DNA from: Legionella erythra | Lineage (GTDB): Bacteria > Pseudomonadota > Gammaproteobacteria > Legionellales > Legionellaceae | Reading direction: 5' to 3' | Assembly (NCBI RefSeq): GCF_001467615.1 | Contig: NZ_LNYA01000024.1 | Coordinates: 46,863 to 110,862 of the forward strand | Length of the DNA: 64,000 nucleotides | Part shown: positions 9,649 through 18,254 of the stretch, in pieces | Layout of the letters: each line of letters opens with the position of its first letter | How positions within the stretch are numbered: the stretch's first letter is position 1 | The notes under the pieces: model-generated | Database searches by the model: none | What the model saw: only the letters and a program-made list of their open reading frames with translations | Told to the model about the DNA's origin: nothing | Made by a program: the position numbers and the translations under genes

Positions 9649-10104
9649 GTGAAGAGTAGCCTATTGCGCAATTTTTTTCTACTATTCCTTCTGTCCATTC
9701 CCTGTTTTTCCTCTGCGGATGCCCAAGATGATGAGGTCGCCGCCTGGGCACAAACCGTCTTGCTCAACACCCTAAGCCTTGAATATGGCAGTTACGAAGC
9801 CGATATCGAAGCCAATCGTATCAATTACACGCAAAATGCCCGAGATGCCCTGCGCGGCTTCCTCGGCAATTATCTTTCCGTGATTGAAGAAAACCAGCTT
9901 TCTCTGCATCCGCAGGCTTTGGGGAATGCCCAAATTGTTAATGAAGGGTATTTTTCCGGCATTCATTTCTGGCGGATTAATCAGGCCATTGCCATCCCGG
10001 AACTGAATATTCAAATCTTCTTTTCCATCGTTGTGATCAAAGTCAATGGCAATCCCCCCTACCTGGTGCAAAGCGTCAGCATGGTGAAGCAGCCTTATCC
10101 ATGA
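9649..10104 (+). CDS. IcmL-like (DotI/IcmL/TraM family) secreted protein
   Basis: A 151-aa protein with a clear signal peptide (hydrophobic residues ~9-20, probable cleavage after SSADA around residue 25). The mature part resembles the periplasmic domain of DotI/IcmL, an inner-membrane component of the Dot/Icm type IVB secretion system: WAQTVLLNTLSLEYGSYEAD matches the conserved helix at the start of that domain, followed by a region with RDALRGFLGNYL. Unlike DotI it has no retained membrane anchor, so it is a free-standing periplasmic homologue; such extra copies are frequent in Legionella genomes. The start is GTG at 9649. It may modulate the secretion machine, but that is inference. Confidence 0.72.
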   Translation: MKSSLLRNFFLLFLLSIPCFSSADAQDDEVAAWAQTVLLNTLSLEYGSYEADIEANRINYTQNARDALRGFLGNYLSVIEENQLSLHPQALGNAQIVNEGYFSGIHFWRINQAIAIPELNIQIFFSIVVIKVNGNPPYLVQSVSMVKQPYP

Positions 10105-10175
10105 TATCAATGGTGTTGGAGCCTGGCTAAAAAATGGTATACTGGGGCAATAGCCCTTTCCCCAGTTGATCCACT

Positions 10176-10730
10176 ATGCGCGCATTCAGCCATTTCATTG
10201 TTAGCACCCTGTTCATGCTGTCTGTGGGTTTCGCCCATGCGGAAACCAACCTGAAAGGGATTGAACAAACGTTAAGCGACTCCGTTATTACGGCCAAGAT
10301 TACCGCCAAATTCACCAAAAACCGCGATCTGAATCCTTTAAAAATTTCAGTGACCACCCGCGATGGCGTGGTGACCTTAACCGGCCATGTAAATGATCGG
10401 GAAGCCTTCGTTAACGCCCTGCGTCTTACCAAAAATACCAAAGGCGTTAAATCGGTTGAAATTGAACAGTTAATCATCCAGCCCGTCAACACCTCGTTTA
10501 CCGATGCATACATTACCGCCAAAGTCGAGGCAGCCATACTCAAAGCCAAGGTATTTGATGACGAATCCATTCCCTTAGTGGGGATCAATGCCACGACGAC
10601 GAATGGCGCAGTAACCTTATCGGGCCGGGTAAAAACTAATAAATCGATTATCGCCATTGTCAAACGGGTCAATGCGGTTAAGGGCGTAAAAAAAATTATT
10701 TCCAACCTGGAAATCAACAAGGAAGGCTAG
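10176..10730 (+). CDS. Periplasmic double BON-domain protein (OsmY-like)
   Basis: A 184-aa exported protein with a signal peptide (residues 1-22, ending FAHA). Two BON domains follow: about residues 33-100 (SVITAKITAKF ... ISVTTRDGVVTLTGHV) and about 110-180 (YITAKVEAAIL ... TTTNGAVTLSGRV). BON domains bind phospholipid surfaces and occur in osmotic-shock and outer-membrane maintenance proteins such as OsmY and DolP. The usual Gly-Xaa-Val-Thr-Leu-Xaa-Gly core is intact in both copies. No lipobox is seen, so it should be soluble in the periplasm. It lies 71 bases after the IcmL-like gene. Confidence 0.85.
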   Translation: MRAFSHFIVSTLFMLSVGFAHAETNLKGIEQTLSDSVITAKITAKFTKNRDLNPLKISVTTRDGVVTLTGHVNDREAFVNALRLTKNTKGVKSVEIEQLIIQPVNTSFTDAYITAKVEAAILKAKVFDDESIPLVGINATTTNGAVTLSGRVKTNKSIIAIVKRVNAVKGVKKIISNLEINKEG

Positions 10731-10752
10731 ACTCATTGTAGGACACAAGGGC

Positions 10753-11226
10753 ATGAAACCAATAACCCGCTTTCGTATTTTTCTTTGGCAGTTCAGTCAT
10801 TTCAAGGTGCCTCTAATTGGTTATTTAAAGCCTAAGCTTTTAACCATCGATGATGAGCAGGTCGTCGTTAAACTGCCTTTGACCCGCCGCAGTAAAAACC
10901 ATCTGCACTCCATGTATTTTGGGGCATTGGCTGTGGGGGCCGATTTAGCTGGCGGCCTGCATGGTTTTTATTATGCTGAAAAAAGCAACGTGAAAATCTC
11001 GCTGGTCTTCAAATCCTTTCAGGCGCAGTTTATCAAACGGCCGGAAGCGGATGTTTATTTTGTCTGCAACCAGGGGGCCATGGTCAGGCAAATGATTGCT
11101 GAGTCGCAACAGCGCGGTGAGCGCATCAATAAACCGCTTCCTATTCAAGCGTTTATTCATTATGACAGAGAACCGGAAGAAGTCGCGAATTTTATCCTGG
11201 AACTGTCGCTTAAAGTGATTGGTTGA
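10753..11226 (+). CDS. DUF4442-type hotdog thioesterase-like protein
   Basis: A 157-aa cytoplasmic protein resembling DUF4442/PaaI-like hotdog-fold proteins. The pattern LTRRSKNHLHSMYFGALAVG near residues 40-60 matches the family segment that precedes the central hotdog helix, in which an Asn/His and nearby residues line the acyl-CoA pocket. No signal peptide is present. Members are annotated as putative acyl-CoA thioesterases or tetrameric acyl-CoA binders; the substrate is unknown. It lies 22 bases after the BON gene and 9 bases before the next gene, so the three may share a transcript. Confidence 0.7.
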   Translation: MKPITRFRIFLWQFSHFKVPLIGYLKPKLLTIDDEQVVVKLPLTRRSKNHLHSMYFGALAVGADLAGGLHGFYYAEKSNVKISLVFKSFQAQFIKRPEADVYFVCNQGAMVRQMIAESQQRGERINKPLPIQAFIHYDREPEEVANFILELSLKVIG

Positions 11227-11235
11227 GACCACGGG

Positions 11236-12546
11236 ATGGCCGATAAAAAACCGCTGCTGTGGTTCGCCTTGGCTACCGGGTTAATGCTTGTCTATGGACT
11301 TATTTTTGCGATGCAGTTTAACAAATGCATACGCCTTGATATTTCCGCGTTTTATTCAACTGCCCAGGCCCTGTCCCAGGGGCTTGACCCTTATCAGAAT
11401 TTTATTCCGGATTATTTGCCTCACGCAAAAAAGCTGCCCGCCAATCTTAACCCGCCGATTTTTTTAATCCTGTTCAAGCCCTTTTCACAACTTCGTTATG
11501 AGTATGCTGTCCCCGCCTGGTCACTGTTTACTTTCATGTTGGGCATCCTGGGCGCCTGGCTCACCATCAGGCTTGCTTTTCCGAAGGCATTTGTAAAAAC
11601 ACACGGCCCCCTGCTGCTGGCTATTTACCTGTTATTATTCAGTACACTCATGGACACAGCCATTGTTCAGCTGGGATCCGTAATTTTTTTCATGGTCATG
11701 GCTGGCTATTCAAGCTATACCCAGCGTCACGATTTGCTGGCAGGTTGCTTATGGGGATGTATCACGGCCATTAAGCTATTTCCGGGTTTACTGTTTGTTT
11801 TTGCTCTTACACAACAACGGTATAGGGTCTGTTTAGCCATGGCCTTGAGTTTTATTATCCTCTGGCTCATTCCCTTGCTGACCCATGGGACCCTCCTTTA
11901 TGAGCAATATTTTACCATGATGAAGCGGGTATTATGGTATGGCGACAGTTGGAACGCGTCCCTCCATGGCTATCTATACCGATTCTTTATTGATAACACC
12001 CACCCCAAACCGGCGGTTTTGCTGCTGACGAAAAGCCTCTCACTGCTTCTTTTCGTGCTCATTTTTTACAGATACTGCAAAGCCATGAAACCGCAGGATC
12101 AGTTAATCAACCCGCACTACGCGTTCTGTTTAACCCTGCTGCTCATGCTGTTGTTAAGCCCGTTTGGCTGGCTATATTATTTTTCCCTGTTGTTGCTGCC
12201 CTTAGCCTTAAGCTGGCAAGTTCTGATTTCAGTTCGGGATATCCCGCCGCATCTCACGGCTTTATGGTTTTTGGCGTTTTTTTTAGTTAACGTCCCCATG
12301 GATTATGTGATGTTTACCAAAATGCCTGATCTAGCGAGCAGAATGACGTGGTATTCCCTCTTTTTTTATGGCCTGGTGTTATTGCTTTATGTTGTGACGC
12401 GCCTGTTGGGTCAAACTTACCCGAAGGCCGACAATAGCCTGGCTAAAATGCGCGAGTTAGCACCGGCATTTTTTATCATCATGGCCCCCGGGGCGGTCGT
12501 TCCTGTATTCTTTTATGGATTAAGCCTGCTTCACAGGCTTAGCTAG
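11236..12546 (+). CDS. GT87/DUF2029-type polytopic membrane glycosyltransferase
   Basis: A 436-aa membrane protein with about 9-11 hydrophobic helices spread across the length (first at ~9-27). The loop after helix 1 has LDISAFYSTAQALSQGLDPY and NLNPPIFLILFKPF, the pattern of the GT87/DUF2029 family, in which an acidic residue in this first periplasmic loop is the proposed catalytic base. These enzymes transfer mannose or related sugars from polyprenyl-phosphate donors. The acceptor here is unknown. The gene follows the DUF4442 gene by 9 bases and is convergent with the GGDEF gene, overlapping by 4 bases. Confidence 0.75.
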   Translation: MADKKPLLWFALATGLMLVYGLIFAMQFNKCIRLDISAFYSTAQALSQGLDPYQNFIPDYLPHAKKLPANLNPPIFLILFKPFSQLRYEYAVPAWSLFTFMLGILGAWLTIRLAFPKAFVKTHGPLLLAIYLLLFSTLMDTAIVQLGSVIFFMVMAGYSSYTQRHDLLAGCLWGCITAIKLFPGLLFVFALTQQRYRVCLAMALSFIILWLIPLLTHGTLLYEQYFTMMKRVLWYGDSWNASLHGYLYRFFIDNTHPKPAVLLLTKSLSLLLFVLIFYRYCKAMKPQDQLINPHYAFCLTLLLMLLLSPFGWLYYFSLLLLPLALSWQVLISVRDIPPHLTALWFLAFFLVNVPMDYVMFTKMPDLASRMTWYSLFFYGLVLLLYVVTRLLGQTYPKADNSLAKMRELAPAFFIIMAPGAVVPVFFYGLSLLHRLS

Positions 12547-15500
12547 CCTGGATTACTGAAATAAAAACTGTTCTTACCTTCGCTTTTAACCTTGTACAAT
12601 GCAGCATCGGCTTTCTGCAATAAGGCTTCAGCCGACGTGGCGGCAAAAGGGTAAACAGCAATACCGATACTCACCGAGACCTCCACATTAATACCGTCAA
12701 TAACCACTGGGTGGGGAATGGAGTCAATTAACCGTTTCGCCAACAGGGAAAGAGCAGAATAGGAGCTAAAATCGGTCACAATCAATAAAAATTCATCGCC
12801 GGCAAGGCGCGCCAGATAATCGTGAGCACGGATCGATTGTTTAAAACATTGACTGACGGCGACAAGCAGTTGATCACCGACATGATGACCGTAGGTATCG
12901 TTTACCTCTTTGAAGTCATCCAGATCCAGGAACATGAGGCCAACTTCACTTTTATTGCGCATGGCTCGGCTGATACATAAGTCTAGCATGTCCATGCAAG
13001 CCCGACGATTGGGTAATTTGGTCAGCTCATCATGCAGGGCTAAATGCTGAAGTTGGGAGTAAGCCATTTTTCGTTCTACTGCAAGGCTCATCTGCGCCGC
13101 CAGCAAATCTATCATATCCAAATCTTCAACGGGTTCCGCATGCTTTTCGTCACTTAAAAACTCAAATACCGCATAAATCTCATCCGCGACTATAATAGGA
13201 AAAGCCAGGGCGCCGCTGAATTTAAAATGAGCGCAGTGCCCCTGTTCAAGGGAGAATGGGTTAGCGGTTGAAGCAGGCAGCCAGATCGCTTTTTTTCCTT
13301 GCCAGACCTGACCTGCAATGCCTTCTTGTTTATTTACTTCAAGGGTCTTAAGGGACACACTGCAGGCATCCTCTTGTCCTTTTGCCGGCTGATGCCAGAC
13401 TGTATCGGCATGAAGACGGTCGCCGTCACTATTCAAATAATAAACAATACCCACCGCAAAACGAATAGCCTGGCTGATTGTCGCTGCACAAAATTTGAAG
13501 GCGTCCTGAATAGTGTCTGTCATCAGAATAGTGCGCGTCGTCTTGAAAATGAGATCCAGTTCCAGATTTTTAAGCGATAATTTCTCCTGCGTAAATTTCA
13601 ACGCGGTAATATCAATATGAGTCCCAACCACCCGGCGGATTTTGTCATCGGGATCAACAATGCCCTGTCCGCGGCAGAGAATCCACAACGGTTTGCCGTT
13701 GCGATGACGATAACGGACCTCCTGGTGAAGAGGGTATTTGCCTTTGGACACGATGTGTTTTTTGAGATTGCTCTCAAGCAGTTTAAAATCCTCAGGAAAG
13801 GCATGGTCACGGAAAAAATCCAGCGTTGGCGTATAATTGCCGCGCTCATAACCCAACGATCGCAGCAATTTACTGGACAAAATGCACTCTTTTGTTTCAA
13901 GATTAATATCCCACCAACCATCGGTGGTTTCATCGAGGATAAGGTCATAAATGGCCTTGTTTTCCTGAAAGAGATTCTCGCTGTATTTCTTCGACGCCAA
14001 TTCCTCCTGCAGGGCTTTGATGTTGGAAATATCACGAAAACTGAACAGATAGCCGATGATCTCATTATCAGAACCAATAAATGGGCTGACTTTCAGCATC
14101 ATCCGGCTGGTGGAATCAAATTGATTCATCAAATCCAACTCGAGGTTGTTGATAACACCGGTGGCAGTAATCCGGTTCATGATGTTTTTTTCAAGCATGG
14201 TGTTTTTAATATTCAATACATCAAAAATGGATTGACCTATCAGATTTTTCTTACGGATAAACCCCAGGGTACGCATAAACGTCTGGTTGCATTCAACCAC
14301 CCGGCAGGTGCGATCCACAAACAGGTAGAGATCGGGTGAATTATCATAAATCCGTTGATACCTTGACTCCACTTCCAGCAATCGCCGGCTTTTGTCGGTA
14401 ATGGAGGTTTTTAACTGCGTATTGTCCATGACCACTTTATTGCGCAACAAATTAACCAAAGACAGCAACACGGTGATGGCTAATCCCAGCAAAATAGTAA
14501 TAATGGGTAGCCAGGGCCTGTTTTCTGCAACATAACGCGGCGAAGGCCACAGCTTAAAAACGAGAGGGTTTGTTAAAAAATCGAGTTGCAGGAGCTCGGT
14601 ATACGCCCAACGATGGATAAACGCGGGGCTTCCCCTATTAAACTGGGTAAACAGAGCCACGGGGCCGTAATGAACCGCTAGGCCGGTGAGCTCGGAATCG
14701 GCACGCTTAACCGCGCCCGACACAATGCGTTGCAGATTATAAAGCATCCATCCGGGCCGCCCCTCATGATGAGCAAAACACAGATAAGGCACACCGCCAC
14801 TGGCTTCATGCTCAACCACCGTAATGGTCATCCCCTGGGTTTTGAACCCTTTCTGACAAAGGCTGATTAAACGCAGCACATTCTTTTTAGTCAGGTCATC
14901 CATCCTGCCGTGCTGATAAATGACATCCTGTCCCCAGGCAATGACTGCGAGCGTCGACAAGTCGTTTAAATAATTAGCCGCGTCCTCATGGATGGCTTTA
15001 TCATTTAGCCCATGGTCCAATCGGGAAAAAAATCGTCGGGTAGCCCAAAAACTGTCGTGCAGGCTGACTTCAATTTCCTTGGCGATAAGCTGCGTATCCG
15101 CTGCAATTTTTCGCCGCAGCTGCACTGCCGCATCATTTAAAAAATTCTGCCAGAGTAAAATGAAAAACAAAAACCCGGTCACCAGAATCGCCATGGTCTG
15201 AGCCATGCCATGGCTTGAATAAAATTTATAGTAACGGTAGTAAAAAATGATCGATAAAGACAGGCTAAGCAAGGTAAAACACAAGGCAGACTGAGCCACC
15301 ATGCCGGGATAACCTGCCCAGTTGTAAATGATTTCGATGTCAAGCACATAACCTAAAAGGGCCGCGAGCCCCAGACACAACACGAGGGCGACAAGCACCA
15401 ATTGCAGTAATTTGGCCCATGTTTTTTTAACCAAACAGTACAGGAGAATGGCCGCATTCAGCAACACGATGCAGAATGCGGTATTAGGCCCCATGCGAAT

Positions 15501-15848
15501 GGGATACCCCTTGTCAATGGCGGTTTGCGGAATAAGAAGCCAATAATCAAGACCAAGATCCCAGCCGCTTGTGTATTCAAAAAGCGTAAAAACACCGATT
15601 AGACCAGACAAGAGGCTTAAAAGAATCGCCAGGCGTTTTTTAAGTGCGAGTGCAAATACAGCGGAGGCAATGAGTACAATGGAAAGTGCTGTATTGAAAC
15701 GCATGACGGTGGAGTTCGTGCCAAGCGTTGAAAATTGCGGCACTCCTGTTATCCAGCCAATCATCACCACAGCCGCAATCAAATAGGCCACGGCTGCCAA
15801 CGCATAGCAAAAAAAATATCGCTTTGACCTCAATCCATTCACCGTCAA
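12543..15848 (-). CDS. Membrane PAS-PAS-GAF-GGDEF diguanylate cyclase
   Basis: A 1101-aa sensor. Order of parts: six or seven membrane helices in the first ~235 residues; a probable extracytoplasmic sensing region about 240-470 (LIAKEIEVSLHDSF start); a membrane helix near 475-495; two PAS domains (about 525-640 and 660-780, each followed by the PAC-like FRDIS and THIDIT ends); a GAF domain (about 790-930); and a C-terminal GGDEF domain (about 935-1095). The signature is AGDEF at 1016-1020, a variant found in some active cyclases. An inhibitory I-site RAHD sits five residues upstream (1007-1010), so product inhibition is expected. There is no EAL domain. It likely makes cyclic di-GMP in response to an unknown signal. 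Confidence 0.9.
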   Translation of the reverse strand: MTVNGLRSKRYFFCYALAAVAYLIAAVVMIGWITGVPQFSTLGTNSTVMRFNTALSIVLIASAVFALALKKRLAILLSLLSGLIGVFTLFEYTSGWDLGLDYWLLIPQTAIDKGYPIRMGPNTAFCIVLLNAAILLYCLVKKTWAKLLQLVLVALVLCLGLAALLGYVLDIEIIYNWAGYPGMVAQSALCFTLLSLSLSIIFYYRYYKFYSSHGMAQTMAILVTGFLFFILLWQNFLNDAAVQLRRKIAADTQLIAKEIEVSLHDSFWATRRFFSRLDHGLNDKAIHEDAANYLNDLSTLAVIAWGQDVIYQHGRMDDLTKKNVLRLISLCQKGFKTQGMTITVVEHEASGGVPYLCFAHHEGRPGWMLYNLQRIVSGAVKRADSELTGLAVHYGPVALFTQFNRGSPAFIHRWAYTELLQLDFLTNPLVFKLWPSPRYVAENRPWLPIITILLGLAITVLLSLVNLLRNKVVMDNTQLKTSITDKSRRLLEVESRYQRIYDNSPDLYLFVDRTCRVVECNQTFMRTLGFIRKKNLIGQSIFDVLNIKNTMLEKNIMNRITATGVINNLELDLMNQFDSTSRMMLKVSPFIGSDNEIIGYLFSFRDISNIKALQEELASKKYSENLFQENKAIYDLILDETTDGWWDINLETKECILSSKLLRSLGYERGNYTPTLDFFRDHAFPEDFKLLESNLKKHIVSKGKYPLHQEVRYRHRNGKPLWILCRGQGIVDPDDKIRRVVGTHIDITALKFTQEKLSLKNLELDLIFKTTRTILMTDTIQDAFKFCAATISQAIRFAVGIVYYLNSDGDRLHADTVWHQPAKGQEDACSVSLKTLEVNKQEGIAGQVWQGKKAIWLPASTANPFSLEQGHCAHFKFSGALAFPIIVADEIYAVFEFLSDEKHAEPVEDLDMIDLLAAQMSLAVERKMAYSQLQHLALHDELTKLPNRRACMDMLDLCISRAMRNKSEVGLMFLDLDDFKEVNDTYGHHVGDQLLVAVSQCFKQSIRAHDYLARLAGDEFLLIVTDFSSYSALSLLAKRLIDSIPHPVVIDGINVEVSVSIGIAVYPFAATSAEALLQKADAALYKVKSEGKNSFYFSNPG

Positions 15849-15980
15849 AACAGCATCCTTAAAGGGAATGATAATATCCGTTCGCTTCCAGGTAAGTATA
15901 GCCGCACGGGAAGCACTTAATTTCTCTTGTACATCATAGCAATAACAATGCCAGCTGTTGTCTGATTCTAATCACAGCAT

Positions 15981-16009
15981 TTGACAATTAGGGACGTGAA
16001 GTCTAACGT
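15981..16009 (+). promoter_or_regulatory. Candidate sigma-70 promoter of the peptidase/ligase operon
   Basis: A perfect -35 TTGACA at 15981-15986 is followed after 17 bases by TAACGT at 16004-16009, a partial -10 match. It lies 39 bases before the first gene of the four-gene operon, in the 199-bp gap divergent from the GGDEF gene. Confidence 0.45.
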
Positions 16010-16047
16010 TTTAATAACCAACCCACTGTTTTTCAATAATTTAAACA

Positions 16048-16776
16048 ATGATTGATCTTTGTATCAACACACAACCCGATGATGAGAGCTGCGGCCCCAC
16101 CAGTCTGCAAGCCATTTATCGTTTTTATGGGCTGGATATTCCACTTGATCAGGTTATCCAGGGCGTGGAGCGTTCGCATTCCGGCGGGACCTTGGCGCCC
16201 ATGCTTGGCAAACACGCGCTCATGCACGGCTTCGACACCATTATTTATATTAATAACCTCAATATTTTTGACCCCACCTGGTTTGAACAGGGTGAGGCCA
16301 AGAGCACACTCCTATTGCAGAAATTAAATACCCAGATGCGCTACAAACGCACAGCGGGTGTCTTGCAGGCCAGTAAAGCCTACATGGAATATGTGTCCTT
16401 GGGGGGCATTCTGCGTTTCCGCACCTTGAGTGTCCAGCTCCTCAAAGATTATTTTAAACAGGGCATTCCGATTTTGACCGGATTGAGCGCCACTTATTTA
16501 TACCGCAGCGCCAGAGAACGCTATACGAGTAAAGGGGAAGCCTATTACGATGATATTCGCGGGACGCCATGCGGTCATTTTGTCGTCCTCTGTGGTTACG
16601 ATGCTAAAAAAAGGCTTATTGTGGTCGCCGATCCGCACCGTGAAAATCCGCTCTCACATGATAATTATTACAAGGTGAGCAGCCATCGCTTGATTAACGC
16701 CATCATGCTTGGTGTACTGACCTATGATGCCAATTTACTTATAATTCAACCAAAGAGCACCCAATGCAAACTATAA
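16048..16776 (+). CDS. C39-like (papain-fold) cysteine peptidase, first gene of a four-gene operon
   Basis: A 242-aa cytoplasmic protein without a signal peptide. A papain-like triad can be read: Cys15 in DDESCGPTSL, His177 in CGHFVVLCGYD, and Asp195 in VVADPH. This layout matches the C39-like family that includes bacteriocin leader peptidases and GNAT-associated peptidases. There is no ABC transporter domain, so it is not an export peptidase of the usual kind. The gene overlaps the RimK-like gene by 13 bases and begins a strictly overlapping operon, suggesting it cleaves or transfers peptides made or modified by the downstream ligases. No strong Shine-Dalgarno is visible before the ATG at 16048. 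Confidence 0.75.
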   Translation: MIDLCINTQPDDESCGPTSLQAIYRFYGLDIPLDQVIQGVERSHSGGTLAPMLGKHALMHGFDTIIYINNLNIFDPTWFEQGEAKSTLLLQKLNTQMRYKRTAGVLQASKAYMEYVSLGGILRFRTLSVQLLKDYFKQGIPILTGLSATYLYRSARERYTSKGEAYYDDIRGTPCGHFVVLCGYDAKKRLIVVADPHRENPLSHDNYYKVSSHRLINAIMLGVLTYDANLLIIQPKSTQCKL

Positions 16777-18254
16777 TCGTTACGGATGACCCTGACAGTT
16801 GGGAATTTTTAAGTCCCCTTGCAGCCATCGTTCACGCGTCGGAATATCTTTCCAGCGAAAATTTTCTGCAAAACCGTTCCCTGCGCGTCATTAATCTCTG
16901 CCAATCCTATCAGCATCAAACCATTGGCTATTATGTATCCCTTCTGGCGCATGCACGGGATCACAAGGCGATTCCTTCCGTTCATAGCATTCAGGATGTG
17001 ATGAACACCAGTTTGTCAAAATTGATATCGCAGGAAGTGGATGAGGAAATCCAGCACAGCCTGCAGGATATTAAAGGAACCGAATTTATCTTCAGTCTCT
17101 ATTTTGGACAAAACATGGCCAAATGCCATGCGGATCTGGCGAGAAAACTGCACGGCCTGTTTCCCTTGCCACTTATTCGCTTTACGCTGGAAAAGCGTAA
17201 ACAATGGCGGATTAAAAACCTGCAGCCCTTGTCTTTAAGCGGAGTTCCGGCCCACCATCGCGATTTTATGCGCCAGGCCGCGGAAAGTTACCTGTCAAAA
17301 AAACGGTTCCATCAATGGCGTAAAAAACAACGCTATCATGATCTGGCCATTTTGGTTGATCCCAGCGAACCCAATGCCCCATCCAACAAAAAAGCACTGG
17401 ATTTCTTTGCCAATACCGGCGAAGACATGGGGCTTAATGTCGATTTCATTGAAAAAAGCGACAGTAAATCGATTGCCGAATACGATGCCTTGTTTATTCG
17501 AGCCACCACCTCGGTGAACCACTATACTTACCGAATGGCCCGCCGCGCCGCACAGGAAAATATCGTGGTTATTGATGATCCGCAATCAATTATTAAATGC
17601 AGTAATAAGGTCTACCTTGCCGAATTGATGCGAAGCCATCAAATCCTCACACCAGAAACCACCTTTATCAGCAAATACGACAAGGAACTGCCGCCCATTG
17701 AATTCCCCTGCGTTTTAAAACGCCCGGATAGCGCTTTTTCGCATGGGGTCATCAAACTCGATGATTTTAAATCCTTACAAAAATCCCTGAATCAGTTTTT
17801 TAAAAGCTCGGATCTGGTGCTGATTCAGCGGTTTATTCCGACCGAATTCGACTGGCGCATTGGCGTACTCGATAATAAGCCGATTTTTGCCTGCCGTTAT
17901 TTTATGGCTCGGGATCACTGGCAAATTTATAATTGGGATGCTTTGGGCGATAAAACACAGGGCAATATCGATGTGCAGGGCAATTTTGCCATTCAGGGTA
18001 ATCATGAAACCATTCCTATTACCGATGTTCCAGACGGGGTGATAAAAACCGCCTTAAAAACCACCCGGCTTATTGGTGACGGTCTCTACGGCGTTGACAT
18101 TAAAAGTCAGGGCGATAAACACTATGTTATCGAAGTCAATGATAACCCCAATATCGATTTTGGCATTGAAGATCAGATACTGGGTGAAAACCTTTATCAG
18201 CAAATCATGACCGTCTTTTTACAACGCATTCGCAGGAAGCACGGCTATGGGTAA
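16764..18254 (+). CDS. RimK-like ATP-grasp ligase with N-terminal RLAN-type domain
   Basis: A 496-aa enzyme. Residues about 1-180 resemble the RimK-like ATP-grasp N-terminal (RLAN) domain; the rest is a RimK-type ATP-grasp domain preceded by a pre-ATP-grasp Rossmann half (about 190-275). Nucleotide-binding features: LKRPDSAFSHGVIKL (318-332) with Lys319, and LIQRFIPTEFDWRIGVLD (353-370). Metal-binding residues lie in GVDIKS (443-448) and EVNDNPNID (457-465). Such enzymes form amide bonds between an acyl-phosphate and an amine, often adding glutamates or coupling amino acids. It overlaps the peptidase gene by 13 bases and the GCS2-like gene by 8 bases. Acceptor and product are unknown. Confidence 0.85.
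   Translation: MQTIIVTDDPDSWEFLSPLAAIVHASEYLSSENFLQNRSLRVINLCQSYQHQTIGYYVSLLAHARDHKAIPSVHSIQDVMNTSLSKLISQEVDEEIQHSLQDIKGTEFIFSLYFGQNMAKCHADLARKLHGLFPLPLIRFTLEKRKQWRIKNLQPLSLSGVPAHHRDFMRQAAESYLSKKRFHQWRKKQRYHDLAILVDPSEPNAPSNKKALDFFANTGEDMGLNVDFIEKSDSKSIAEYDALFIRATTSVNHYTYRMARRAAQENIVVIDDPQSIIKCSNKVYLAELMRSHQILTPETTFISKYDKELPPIEFPCVLKRPDSAFSHGVIKLDDFKSLQKSLNQFFKSSDLVLIQRFIPTEFDWRIGVLDNKPIFACRYFMARDHWQIYNWDALGDKTQGNIDVQGNFAIQGNHETIPITDVPDGVIKTALKTTRLIGDGLYGVDIKSQGDKHYVIEVNDNPNIDFGIEDQILGENLYQQIMTVFLQRIRRKHGYG

Noticed and set aside
13617-14339. 240-codon plus-strand frame inside the GGDEF gene
   Set aside because: It is antisense to the PAS domains; its sequence has no recognisable pattern and the sense frame is clearly coding.
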